A stretch of DNA of 54,329 nucleotides, taken from the NCBI GenBank assembly GCA_002435385.1, contig DJMN01000038.1, positions 1 through 54,329 on the forward strand. Reading direction: 5' to 3'. Below the pieces are notes generated by a model. That model searched no databases. It was not told the DNA's origin and was given only the letters and a program-made list of their open reading frames with translations. Below are positions 31,885 to 41,679 of this stretch, one piece after another (within the stretch, counting starts at the first letter, position 1; each line of letters starts with the position of its first letter). The stretch is from Patescibacteria group bacterium UBA6489. Its GTDB lineage: Bacteria; Patescibacteriota; Gracilibacteria; BD1-5; UBA6164. The position numbers and the translations under genes are program-made.

Positions 31885-31954
31885 AGTAGTTTGTTTATTA
31901 TTTTTAAATTATATTAAAACTTTGTAAGAGAAGTGTAATAAAGTAGCATATAAT

Positions 31955-32269
31955 TTACATTCTCAATAAATTAAAGATATTAATAATAATTATAAAAGAG
32001 AACGGTGTTATTATCGCCAGAGAAATTTTTACAATATTCTTTATTTTAATTAAATTAAAAGCAAAATAAGAAATTATTATATTAATAAAGACAGATATTA
32101 TAAATATTCATAAAAATACTACCTTAAAATCTAATATTTTTCAGTTTAGAGTAGGATAATCTCAGAAAAATATATCAAAGATTAACCATAAAATTATACT
32201 TATTACTGGCAATAAAAGAGATAAACCTAACATCATAATAAGTATCTTAAAAATTTTATTTTTTTTCAT
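31955..32269 (-). CDS. Small membrane protein
   Basis: 104 residues, three hydrophobic helices, starting MKKNKIFKIL. Similar plan to the neighbours on both sides, which suggests a local set of diverged copies, though I see no convincing sequence identity. No family recognised. Confidence 0.6.
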
Positions 32270-32286
32270 ATTTTACCTTTATTAAA

Positions 32287-32556
32287 TTAAACATAATTTC
32301 AAGGATTAACCATACAGTCGAGTATAAAAACAGAAGGGATAAATAACATAACAAAAATAATTATAAACTTTAAAATCTTTGTAATAGGGCTTTTATAGAT
32401 AAGAAATACTTGTACTCAAAGACATAAGAGTAATATAAATCAAATTATTTTAATATGTATATTCGTTTCAATAATATTCATGATAATTACTAACGTAATT
32501 AATGGAGGAATAAATATTACTCCTGATACAGATAAAAAATCCTTTAGTGTTTTCAT
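32287..32556 (-). CDS. Small membrane protein
   Basis: 89 residues with three hydrophobic helices and a short polar end containing one TGA glycine. No family recognised. It is 17 bp before the next gene of the block. Confidence 0.55.
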
Positions 32557-32600
32557 AACCGCTTTTTATTTAAATAAATATTTATATACTAAAATAACTT

Positions 32601-33083
32601 TTAGATTTGTTTTTTTGTAGATGATTTCAATAAATGATTTACTGAAAATAAAGTTCATTCTATTATAGAAATTACTCAAATAAATATAACTGACCATCTA
32701 GCTACTACTTCTTCATGATAAACCCAATCTCAGTTGGGAAATCAATATTTACCAATCAAGAAAATAGTTATCAGCCCTACAGATAAACGGGAAATTCAAA
32801 TTAGTCTATAATTAAATGTATTATTTCCTAAAACTACAATTAAGTTTGACAGAAATATAAAAAATATAACAGTCACTCATCACATAAATAGAACAGAATT
32901 TCACCAAGTTGTTCATGGACTTTTTAATGATTCTAATCAATCAAGTATCAATACATAAAATAAAATAAGAAGAATATTAATAAATTTATTTTTAGATGTT
33001 TTAGTTTGTTCTTTGTTATATAAAACAAATTTAATTGTAATTATTAGACTAAAAACTCAAAACATCATAACTAAGTATCACAT
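32601..33083 (-). CDS. Membrane protein
   Basis: 160 residues with four hydrophobic helices; an extracellular-looking loop has WGNSVLFMGG and a TGA-rich segment. The proposed ATG is followed at once by a TGA glycine codon, so a start at MMF, slightly downstream, is possible. It starts 43 bp after the regulator's stop. Confidence 0.55.
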
Positions 33084-33126
33084 AAAAATTTAGATATAAG
33101 ATAAAATATAGAAGACTAATATTAGA

Positions 33127-33417
33127 TTACTTTTTTACTCATTTAAAAATATTCTCAATTGCACTTATATATTTCACAAGCTCGTCTTCTCCTTTCTTCT
33201 CAATAGAAACAGTTGACCTAGGTTTTTTATCAACAAAAGATTTATCAATCTTCACATATCAATGCTTTTCTAATTTCTCCAAATGAGCTCACAAATTTCA
33301 ATCACTTACTCCTAACTCCTTTTTAAGATTAGAAAAAGACATAGACTTATCCATATGCAGGAGAGTAAGTATATTGAGTCTTACAGGTTGATGTATTATA
33401 GAATTTATATTGTTCAT
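33127..33417 (-). CDS. Winged-helix transcriptional regulator (HTH_34-like)
   Basis: 96 residues. IHQPVRLNILTLLHM, then MSFSNLKKELGVSDGNLGAHLEKLEKHGYVKIDKSF and RSTVSIEKKGE are the classic blocks of the small ArsR/MarR-like regulators with the DGNLxxHLxxLE recognition helix. It probably controls the surrounding block of membrane genes, a pairing often seen with such regulators and DUF4153/DUF4173-type proteins. Confidence 0.82.
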
Positions 33418-33512
33418 TTTTACAAAAACTAAATTATTATTTACTGTTAATTTTACCTTTTAATAAAGAAATATTTAAACTGTGATACAGTCATAAATTC
33501 AGAAAATAAGAA

Positions 33513-34112
33513 TTAGCTACTTCTATTCTTTTTCATTAATAAAAACGCCATAACTAAGTGTCACAATCAGAAAGCAACTAAGATAATTTCATCTGTATAA
33601 CTTGAAATACCATAAATAAGAATTAACCCAAACATAAATACAACGAGCCCATAGTACTTTATGAAATCAGGAATAGAAAATCTTGAAACAATTATTAAGA
33701 TACCATAAAATAGAAAAGAAATAGGAATTATAAACCCTGATATAGATGGAACTGTTAGTATTATTGAAAAGAATGTTATTCAAATAAATCATAAATTTAT
33801 AATTATAAACCTAATAGACTTTGGTAGTAGCTTTTCTCATCTACTTTCTGAGTTAATTAGGCTTAAAATACAAACTATAATTGCTCATAAAATTCAAATA
33901 GCTAAAAATAAATAAGCCTTCATATTTTGATAAAATCACATACAAGAAATAAAATCACAAGCTAAATCTGAAATAACACCTCAAATAAAATAATAAAATA
34001 TATACATTATTCACATAATAGCTGTTCATAAGGGAGAAAACCTAATATAAGTTTCTCTTTTTTCCACTATACTCTTTAGAAAATCTATATTTTCTTTTAT
34101 ATCTTTGTACAT
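33513..34112 (-). CDS. Membrane protein with cytoplasmic N-terminus
   Basis: 199 residues. A helical head of about 25 residues (KDIKENIDFLKSIVEKRETY) is followed by about six hydrophobic helices. The head recalls permease-like proteins that sit beside small winged-helix regulators, but the family is not recognised. It is the first gene of the block, 95 bp before the regulator. Confidence 0.6.
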
Positions 34113-34310
34113 ATATGTTTAATTTTTAGAATATATTTTATAAAGTACTCTATATCGCAGAGTAGATTATATTTAGTAAGGAAATAAAGTCAAGGAGATT
34201 TTTAAGAGAGAAGTTATATAAATCTAGTATTAGAGGTAGTAATCAGTCACTTGAAGAGATAATAACATATTAAAATCTATTTTTTAGTTTCAGAATATTA
34301 AAAATAATTT

Positions 34311-34338
34311 TTGACAATATTCAATAAAACTATATAAA
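34311..34338 (+). promoter_or_regulatory. Promoter of the helicase gene
   Basis: TTGACA (34311-34316) and TATAAA (34333-34338), 16 bp apart, 30 bp before the ATG. Upstream in the same gap a small hairpin TACTCT/AGAGTA lies at about 34144-34162. Confidence 0.55.
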
Positions 34339-34367
34339 TGTATTTATTTACATGTAATTTTTGTTAT

Positions 34368-37300
34368 ATGTCATACGTTTTAAAACTTGATTCTGAAAAA
34401 TTAACTATTGGGGAACATGGAATAAATTCATGAGTGCAAAGTGATGGTTCAATAGTTGATTTAAACTGAAATGTTATTCCTTCTGATAGAAGAGAAAAAA
34501 TAAATAAGAATAGAGAATCTCTACCTATTTATAGCAGAATAGATGATATAATTCATGCCTTTAATAATCATATCGTTACCATTATTAGAGCAGAGACATG
34601 AAGTGGTAAGTCAACACAGTTACCAGGAATAATATATGATAACCTACTACATAATCAAATAACAGATCCATATATAAACTTAATACAACCAAGAGTTGCA
34701 GCATCAACTTGATTAGCAAGATGGGTCTCAACAGAGCGTCTATGTCAAACCTGAAATCCTATATGGACAGTAGGGAATCGTATCTGATTTAGGACTGGTA
34801 GATGAACTTTATCATCTCATAATACTAGAGTAAGTTATAATACTAGTTGACATGAGTTAATGAGAGTTATTCATAGTTGAATATATCCAGATGTTATTAT
34901 TTTAGATGAGTTTCATACAAAGGATATTCAATTAATGGCACTTGATTATATAATTAGAACAGAATTAGAAAAAAATAATAAAAAGTTAAAGGTTATAATT
35001 GCATCAGCAACTTTAGACCCTCAACCAATCTTAGATACGTATTCTTCTATATCTAAAGATATTCCTGTTATTGATGTGGAATGAAGGACTTATCCGATGG
35101 AAAAGATTTTCTTAAAATCAGAAGATTTTGATGATACTGTTAAAAGATTATATGAAGAATGAAAAAATGTAGCAATCTTTGAAGAATGAAAATGAGAAAT
35201 AGCTAAAACAATAAGGAAGATAAATAATATAACTCAGGGGAAATCTGTTATTTTCCCTTTCCATTGAGATATGACAATAGAGGAACAAAGAGAGATTATA
35301 GATTATAAACCCAAAAAATGAACTCCTGTGTTTATAGTTTGAACTAATGCAATGGAAGAGAGTTTAACCGTAGCGTATTTACATGCTGTTATAGATAAGT
35401 GATATCATAAGGTTGCTTCTGTAAATTCTGTTTGAGTTTCTAGGTTAGACCCTAAACCTGTATCTAAGGCAAATTTCAAGCAAAGAGCATGAAGAGCATG
35501 TAGAACATGACCTTGAGAATGAATAAGAACTTGTGATGTACCATATGATGGTCTAGATGAATATCCTACTCCTCCAATTGCAAATATGACACTAGAAAGA
35601 GAGATTCTATCTCTTTATGCTATGTGAATAAATATACCAGAAGAGTTGGTAAAATGTCATGCTGAATGAAAAAAGATGTTTGTAGATGAACCTTCTGGAG
35701 AATTAGTTTTTTTATCTCTTGAAAGATTGTATAAATTATGAGCAATTGATGAAGGAGGAATTACGAAATTATGAAAAAGAATACTTTCTATTCCACTTAG
35801 TGTTTTTAATGCTATGATTGTTATAGAATGAATGAAAAGAGGTGTTTCTAAAGATATGGTGGAAATAGCTGCAATTATGGAAGAAAAATGATTTTTAGTG
35901 TGAGAGCTAAATTGGAAAAATATGTATAAGTTTAAAGAAAACTCTAATGATTCAGACTTATTTTTACAATTAGATATATTTAGAAAACTTACATCGACTC
36001 ATTTATCAGAGAGTGAATTAGACTTTTTTTCAGAAAAATGGGGGTTTTGAGATTATTGGAGAGCAGAGTTCGGTATGTGAGAAAAGATGCTTTATGAACT
36101 TATAGATGAAAGTATATTGGCTAAAATCTGAATATCTAAAAAGTCTCTAGATAGAATATATGATACAATACTAGATATAAAAAAGAAATTGTCTGAGGAA
36201 AACCATGTATTATCAAATTCATGAACTATAGATGATAAGATTTTAAGCATTCTATCTTGAAATTTACATAATATATTTTCTTATTCTAAGAATAAAAAAA
36301 CTTATCAAAATGCATTTTATGATTGGTGAATAGATTTTAAATTATGAAAGATTAGTTCTGTTCTCCCTGATAAAGAATGATGAGAGTGAATATTTTATAT
36401 ATGAAGTCCTTTTATTGTTTGAAAAAAAAGTCATTGAAAAGACAATTGTACATTAAGTTTACTTACTATAATATGAGAAGAACATATTTCACATTTTAAG
36501 GATATAATAGAAGAGAATAATCCAGATTGGTTAGAAAAATATAGAGTATTAAGGAAAATGTTATGAAAAAAGGCAAGACATACAAAGGCAGTAGAAGAAA
36601 AAGCTGAAAAGAAAAATAATGTTCCTTATTTCGTTCTATGACAAAACCCATCATGATTATGAAGAGTGTCAAATAAGAGAAAAAAGAAAAAGCCATTTTA
36701 TCGCAGGGAGAGAACGGTAAAAAGTAGTATATTAGAACTAAACAAAAAAAGATCAAAAACCTTGAGGCAGAGAGAATATGCTGAAGTTCCTGTTATTTCC
36801 AGTAAGACTTCTAACAAGAAACCTGTCATAATAGTTCCAGAAAATATAAAAGATCTTAGACAAAGAAATAGAAAACTGATTGATGAATATATAGCTATAA
36901 ATATTGATTTTCTGACAAATGATTTTTCTACAGAATTAGATAAATTTTTAGAGGAAGAATTTATAAGTAGAGCATGAAAGCTATCATGAACAGAATTTCC
37001 AAATTTTTTATCTAAGATTAATTCTTTATCAGATTGGCAAAAGGAAATTTTCTTTGAATATATAAAGAAAGAATCAGTAAAGGATGATAGTATAAGAAAT
37101 GCTGTTTGAAGTCTAAGAAATAGAATAACAAGTATAAAAGAAATTTTTAATGAAATTTCAGAATTTAGAGATGATGAGGGAGATTATCTTTTATGAGCAA
37201 TAGAGTTTATAGAAAGTGAGATAAAACAAAAGTCTATTGAATTAAAGAAACTAAATGATGAATATATAAGAATATTAAAAGAAAATAATGCAGATAATAA

Positions 37301-38525
37301 ATGAAATGTAAATAAAATAAAAACGATTTTAGATAGATTTGATGAACAGCATAGTATAGATTTTTTAAAATTAAAGTTAAAAACTTTAGATTTAAGTAAG
37401 GAAATGGATGTAGCTAAACATGAGGAAATTTCATCAAAGTTAAGTAAATTAAAAACTGAGAGGGGGGATTTAGAAAAGAAGTATAATGAGAAATTAGATA
37501 GAGAATCAAAGTTAGAGAAATGAAGAGAAAAAATTAGCGAATTAAATAATAGTATAGAAAGCAGAAGGCAGGATTTAGTGTGACTAAAATTAAACCTTAG
37601 AAGATTTAATAGAAAAGTACATCTTAGAGAAGCAAAAGAAAGAAATTTCAAATCATGTTTTCATAGCAAATACCATGAAAGGGTAGATAGTATATTAAAA
37701 GCTCTATGGTGATGAAGTGATGAAAAATTATTATTAGAGTTAAAGGAGTTATCTCAAAATTCTATTTCTGATTTAGAAGATGAAATAGAAAACAATATAT
37801 GAAGTATAGGTAAACATTCAAGTATCTCTTTAAAAAAGAGAAAGGTAAATTTTAGTTGAAGAGGTCTATATGAAGAACTATATATAAATGACTCTTTAGA
37901 TATTAAAGCTCTAAGGCAACTTTTAAAAAATGAAAAAGAGAATATATTTTCTGACGAAGATAGAGAAACTTTAGAAGAAAATATAGAGTGACTAAACTCA
38001 AAAGGTAAATGAAAAGGAAGAAAGAGAAATAGGCACTTAAAAAATTTAGATAGATTTTTAAGAGAAAAATTTTCGCAGAATGAAGACTTATGAGTAGATA
38101 TAAAAATTGATCTTGAAGAAATAAATAGTTTTTCTTTAGACTTTCTATCAAAAATATTTACAAAAGAATATTATGAAAATGTAATAGAAAAAAGCTTTAA
38201 TATTTCTGCTTTCTTAAGTTCTGGAAAGAGCCTTGCGGATTATGTAAAAAGAAATTATAGTTTGGAAAATTTAAAGTGAATTTCGGAATGAATTTCTGAA
38301 TATAAATTTTTATTAGAGGAAATTGAAAAGTTACAAGTATCATTACAAAAATTAGAAAATGAAAGTAGTAAGTTAGAAAATGAAGATGAATTAGAACATA
38401 TAGAAACTAAATTAAAGAAAATCATAAGTTTAACTGTAGAAAAGATAAATAGTGACGAAAGTTATTCAAAAGTTAAACATATGTTGTTTAAACTATTTTA
38501 TATTTATAAAAGGAATGAAATATAA
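34368..38525 (+). CDS. DEAH-box helicase (HrpA/HrpB-like) with a long coiled-coil tail
   Basis: 1385 residues. Residues 55-420 are a DExH helicase: Walker A AETGSGKSTQLP, motif Ib-like QPRVAAST, Walker B DEFH (DEAH position), SAT motif ASATLD, and motif VI QRAGRAGRTGPG. A winged-helix/ratchet-like region follows to about 620. The remaining 700 residues have no match I know: a basic stretch KRKKKKPFYRRERT near 770 and long Glu/Lys coiled coils from 860 to the end. HrpA is about 1300 and HrpB about 810 residues, but their tails are not coiled coils. A role in RNA or ribosome processing is inferred. Confidence 0.85.
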
Positions 38526-38556
38526 CTTTAGGTACTGTTATGCATAAACAAAAAAT

Positions 38557-38586
38557 ACCTTATCCTAAAAAAGTAAGGTTCTTTTT
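38557..38586 (+). terminator. Weak intrinsic terminator
   Basis: ACCTTA/TAAGGT stem with an 11-nt loop and TTCTTTTT, 32 bp after the helicase stop. The rest of the gap to 38831 shows nothing further. Confidence 0.5.
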
Positions 38587-38831
38587 AATTAAGTATTTTT
38601 AATAATAACCAAGTAACAATCTTCATAAAATTAGACTTTGGGATAAATTTAAATTACTAAAAAATTGGTAAAATGAAAATAAATATGATATTATAAATAC
38701 TGTAGATATTTATTGTTATGAAATATATAAAAACCTATGTTTAAAAAATAGGATTCTTGATCCTAATAATTTGATACAAGACATTCTGGTTTAATTTGAT
38801 TTTTTTAGATATTATTAGAAAATAAATTTAT

Positions 38832-39431
38832 ATGGAAAAAATAAAGGCAGTCATCTTTGATTTTGATTGAACATTAGCAGATACATATAAATATGCTATA
38901 GATACTTTTAAAAAAACAGGACACAATGTAGATGACGCCATTTTTGTCGCTCATCATGATTGAAATGTTTATGAGCATCCTGCAATCTCAATTACAGATA
39001 AATCGATGTGAACATTTTTTCAACAATATATAACATGAGTTGATGAAGTAAAACCATTTTTTTGTGCAGAGCAGATAAAAAAGCTACATGATAAATATTT
39101 ATTTATAGTTTCAAGTAATGCAGAAACTGCTATACAAAAGTTTTTATTACATAATGACTTAGACTATTTTGATGAGATATTGGGGGTTAATTTTAGTAAA
39201 TCAAAAATAAAGAAATTTGAGCACCTAATAAAAATTTATAATCTCAATACAGATGAATGTCTTTTTGTTACAGATACTTTGTGAGATATTTTAGAAGCCA
39301 AGGAAATGTGACTAAAGACACTAGCAGTTGATTTTGGTTTTCATGATAGAAAAAGGCTAGAGAAGGGAAAACCATTGAAAATAGTATCAAGTTTTGATGA
39401 TGTGATAAAGTATATAAAAGAAAATGACTAA
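38832..39431 (+). CDS. HAD-superfamily phosphatase (phosphoglycolate-phosphatase-like)
   Basis: 199 residues. Motif 1 VIFDFDGTLADT with nucleophile Asp10 and Asp12 (Gly13 is TGA), motif 2 FIVSSNAE, Lys in SKSKIKKFEHL, motif 4 FVTDTLGDILEA. The cap is a small helical insertion, residues 20-80, as in phosphoglycolate phosphatases. Probably cleaves a small phosphorylated metabolite. The substrate cannot be read. Confidence 0.85.
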
Positions 39432-39469
39432 GATGCTAAAAGATTTTTAAATTCAGAGATTTTAGATAT

Positions 39470-39513
39470 AATACAAAAACAGCTTAGAAAAAATAAGCTG
39501 TTTTTGTATTTTT
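39470..39513 (+). terminator. Strong intrinsic terminator
   Basis: Perfect 17-bp stem, AATACAAAAACAGCTTA and its complement, with a 7-nt loop and a T-tail; separates the HAD gene from the next. Confidence 0.88.
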
Positions 39514-39526
39514 AAGATAAAAATTT

Positions 39527-40639
39527 ATGAAAAAATTTTTAAGTGTAGTTTTGTTTTTATTTCTTACAGTTTGAAATGTTTTTGCAGAAGAGGTATTTAA
39601 AAGTTCTGATTTAGAAGAAACTAGTAAATATAGGGAAGAATATATGTGAATGAGTTGTGCGGTTACAGAATATGATTTATGAGATAATGGTAAATTATTA
39701 GAGGCTATATTTAATAAAGATTGAAGTTTTATACTGAAAGATCCAGAGATAGATAGATGATACGAAATTTCATCTTTTCCAAATCCTAATATAATTACTA
39801 AGAATGGAGAGACTGTTTTAGATTTACCAGATTGAAAATGACTTGTTTGAGTAAATTATCCAGATAATTTTAAGGATAGTTTTGTGATATATCCAAACGG
39901 CATTGATTATGCATATGTTTGAGTAGAAGAAGGGAAAAAATGATATTGAGTTTATAAAAATGATGAGTTGCTATATGAAGATTTTGAATATATTACTTGA
40001 ATAAAGCTAATAGATGGAAAGTTAATTTTTTATTGAATAAAAGATGGTGGTAAGGGGTTTATATATGAAGACTGAGAAGTAAAAGATTTACCAATAGAGG
40101 ACTCTTCTATTTATTATTATGAAAAAATAGGTTCAGATATATATGTTAAATATGAGACTCTTTCTGAGGTAGAAGATCCAGAATATGAATTTAACTATGA
40201 TTTTTATATATATAAAAATGGTAAAGAGATTTTCAAGAAAGTTGGAAATAAATACCTTAACAGTTGAGTATTGACCCAGAATGATATCTATGCTATTTGG
40301 GGATTAAAAAAATCTTCAATAGGTTGGACAACAAAAGATTCTCTTGTTGTAGGTCAAAGAATATTATTATGATATGAGAATTGGAGTACTTTCAAAAAAT
40401 ACGAATGTGTTCACAAACAACAATTAGAATACTTCTTACGGAAAGCAAATGATACATTACAAAACTCACCACTTAAAGGTTATATTCCAAAACTAGATTC
40501 ATTAGTAGAAAATGTTGAAAACGAAAAATTAGATAAATTCCTAGATATACTAGCAGTAGCACCAATAAGAAATAACTACAAATACAAAGCAGCATTTGAT
40601 TATTTAGAAGCAAAGATTTTACTAAAACTTAACTTTTAA
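39527..40639 (+). CDS. Secreted protein of unknown function
   Basis: 370 residues with a signal peptide (KKFLSVVLFLFLTVGNVFAEE, cleavage after VFA). The middle is built of short beta strands with repeated patterns such as YGVYKNDELLYEDFEYI, YGIKDGGKGFIYEDG and IYKNGKEIF, resembling a WG-repeat or beta-propeller. The last 100 residues are helical (YECVHKQQLEYFL onward). Probably exported to the cell surface. Many of the repeat glycines are TGA. Confidence 0.7.
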
Positions 40640-40661
40640 ATTCAATTATTTTGATTTAAAC

Positions 40662-40693
40662 AAAAAAGTAGCTTAATTTTAAGCTACTTTTTT
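40662..40693 (+). terminator. Intrinsic terminator
   Basis: Perfect 15-bp stem AAAAAAGTAGCTTAA with its complement and a 2-nt loop, ending in T6. It ends the 39527-40639 gene. 40694-40788 beyond it shows nothing I can name. Confidence 0.85.
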
Positions 40694-40788
40694 ATATGAT
40701 TTTTTTAGATTTTTCTTAACTTCTAAACATTTCTTTATCACTATCACTTGCGAATTTCAGGATCTTTTTATCACTTATTCATAAAGTC

Positions 40789-40947
40789 ATAACAGAAGTA
40801 GAAATTTACTAAAGGCTTTAAATAGGAGTTACTTTCCTCACTTCATTTGATCTACAAAAGTAGAAATTTATTATAGGGGTTAAACTATATCTTTCTATAG
40901 TTCATCATTTCATCTACAAAAGTAGAAATTTACTATGGGGTTTAAAT
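40789..40947 (-). CRISPR. Minimal CRISPR array, Cas12a-type repeats, two spacers
   Basis: Three repeats of about 36 bp at 40912-40947, 40850-40885 and 40789-40823, with spacers of 26 bp. Read on the minus strand each ends with the type V-A crRNA handle; the first two have AATTTCTACTTTTGTAGAT exactly. The third is degraded (CTACTTCTGTTAT), as expected for the leader-distal end. Thus transcription runs away from the cas genes. The 5' halves of the three repeats differ from one another, unlike an active array. Confidence 0.88.
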
Positions 40948-40954
40948 TATGTAA

Positions 40955-40983
40955 AAAAGATGCCCTTGAATGGAACATCTTTT
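40955..40983 (-). terminator. Terminator-like hairpin just before the array
   Basis: AAAAGATG/CATCTTTT, extended by GG/CC inside, with T6 on the minus side. It lies 8 bp before the first repeat, behind the 41151-41678 gene. The 170 bp to that gene hold a TATTATACTT box but no clear promoter pair. Confidence 0.6.
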
Positions 40984-41150
40984 CTTTTAGAGTTTTTTTG
41001 TATGTTTAGTTTATAATTTTAAATTTTTTATGAAGTATGAAATGGATAAGGATTTTAGGCGATGGATAGAGAAGTATAATAAGTATTTGCAGATAGTTAT
41101 ACTACTTTTAACAAACAAATATTTTATTATATTTTTATCCTTAATTGCTT

Positions 41151-41678
41151 CTAAGAAGGTTTTTCCAGCTCTTCTTTCAATGATAAAATAAGTTTGTTTT
41201 TTCTATCAAATATTTTTATTAGTTCTTGTTCTGAATACATTTCTTGACGTTTTTTCTCAAAGAAGTTATTTATGTTATAAACTCAATCTTTTGCTTTTTC
41301 TCAGAAGGTCAAAAATATAGAGTGATTATTTTTTCTCCATTTATTAAAATTTTCCTCAAAAATATTTACTAATTTTGTGAATTTGTCTTTTTCTTCTTTT
41401 TTTAGCCTTTTTATCTCTCTTTTATCTCATCAAGGAATTTGTAAAACAATTCAATTTCAAGATTTTACTTTATTTTGAATGTCTTTTAATCTATCTAGAG
41501 TTGATAATATCAGTATTAAGTCTTTAATATATTCTTTATTAGTTTTATTTATTTCTTTTTTATGATTTTCTAATTTTATGGAATTTTTTAGTTTTTTATC
41601 TTCAAGTTTTTCATTGAATTTTAAATTTATAAATTTTCAAAATAGATTTTTGAAGAAATTCATTATAACTGTTGTCAT
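41151..41678 (-). CDS. Unknown coiled-coil protein next to the Cas12a2-like gene
   Basis: 175 residues (170 if the second ATG at 41663 is used). Mostly helical and very Lys/Asn-rich, with a central SGNGIVLQIPGGDKREI loop holding four TGA glycines, and a C-terminal helix EQELIKIFDRKNKLILSL. No family recognised, and it is no known Cas1, Cas2 or Cas4. Its first ATG lies one base after the nuclease stop codon (TAATATG), so it is translationally coupled. It sits between the nuclease and the array, which suggests a helper, modulator or immunity role. Confidence 0.72.
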
Positions 41679-41679
41679 A

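Noticed and set aside
36666..36977. A separate basic 103-residue protein
   Set aside because: It lies in frame within the helicase gene between two TGA glycine codons.
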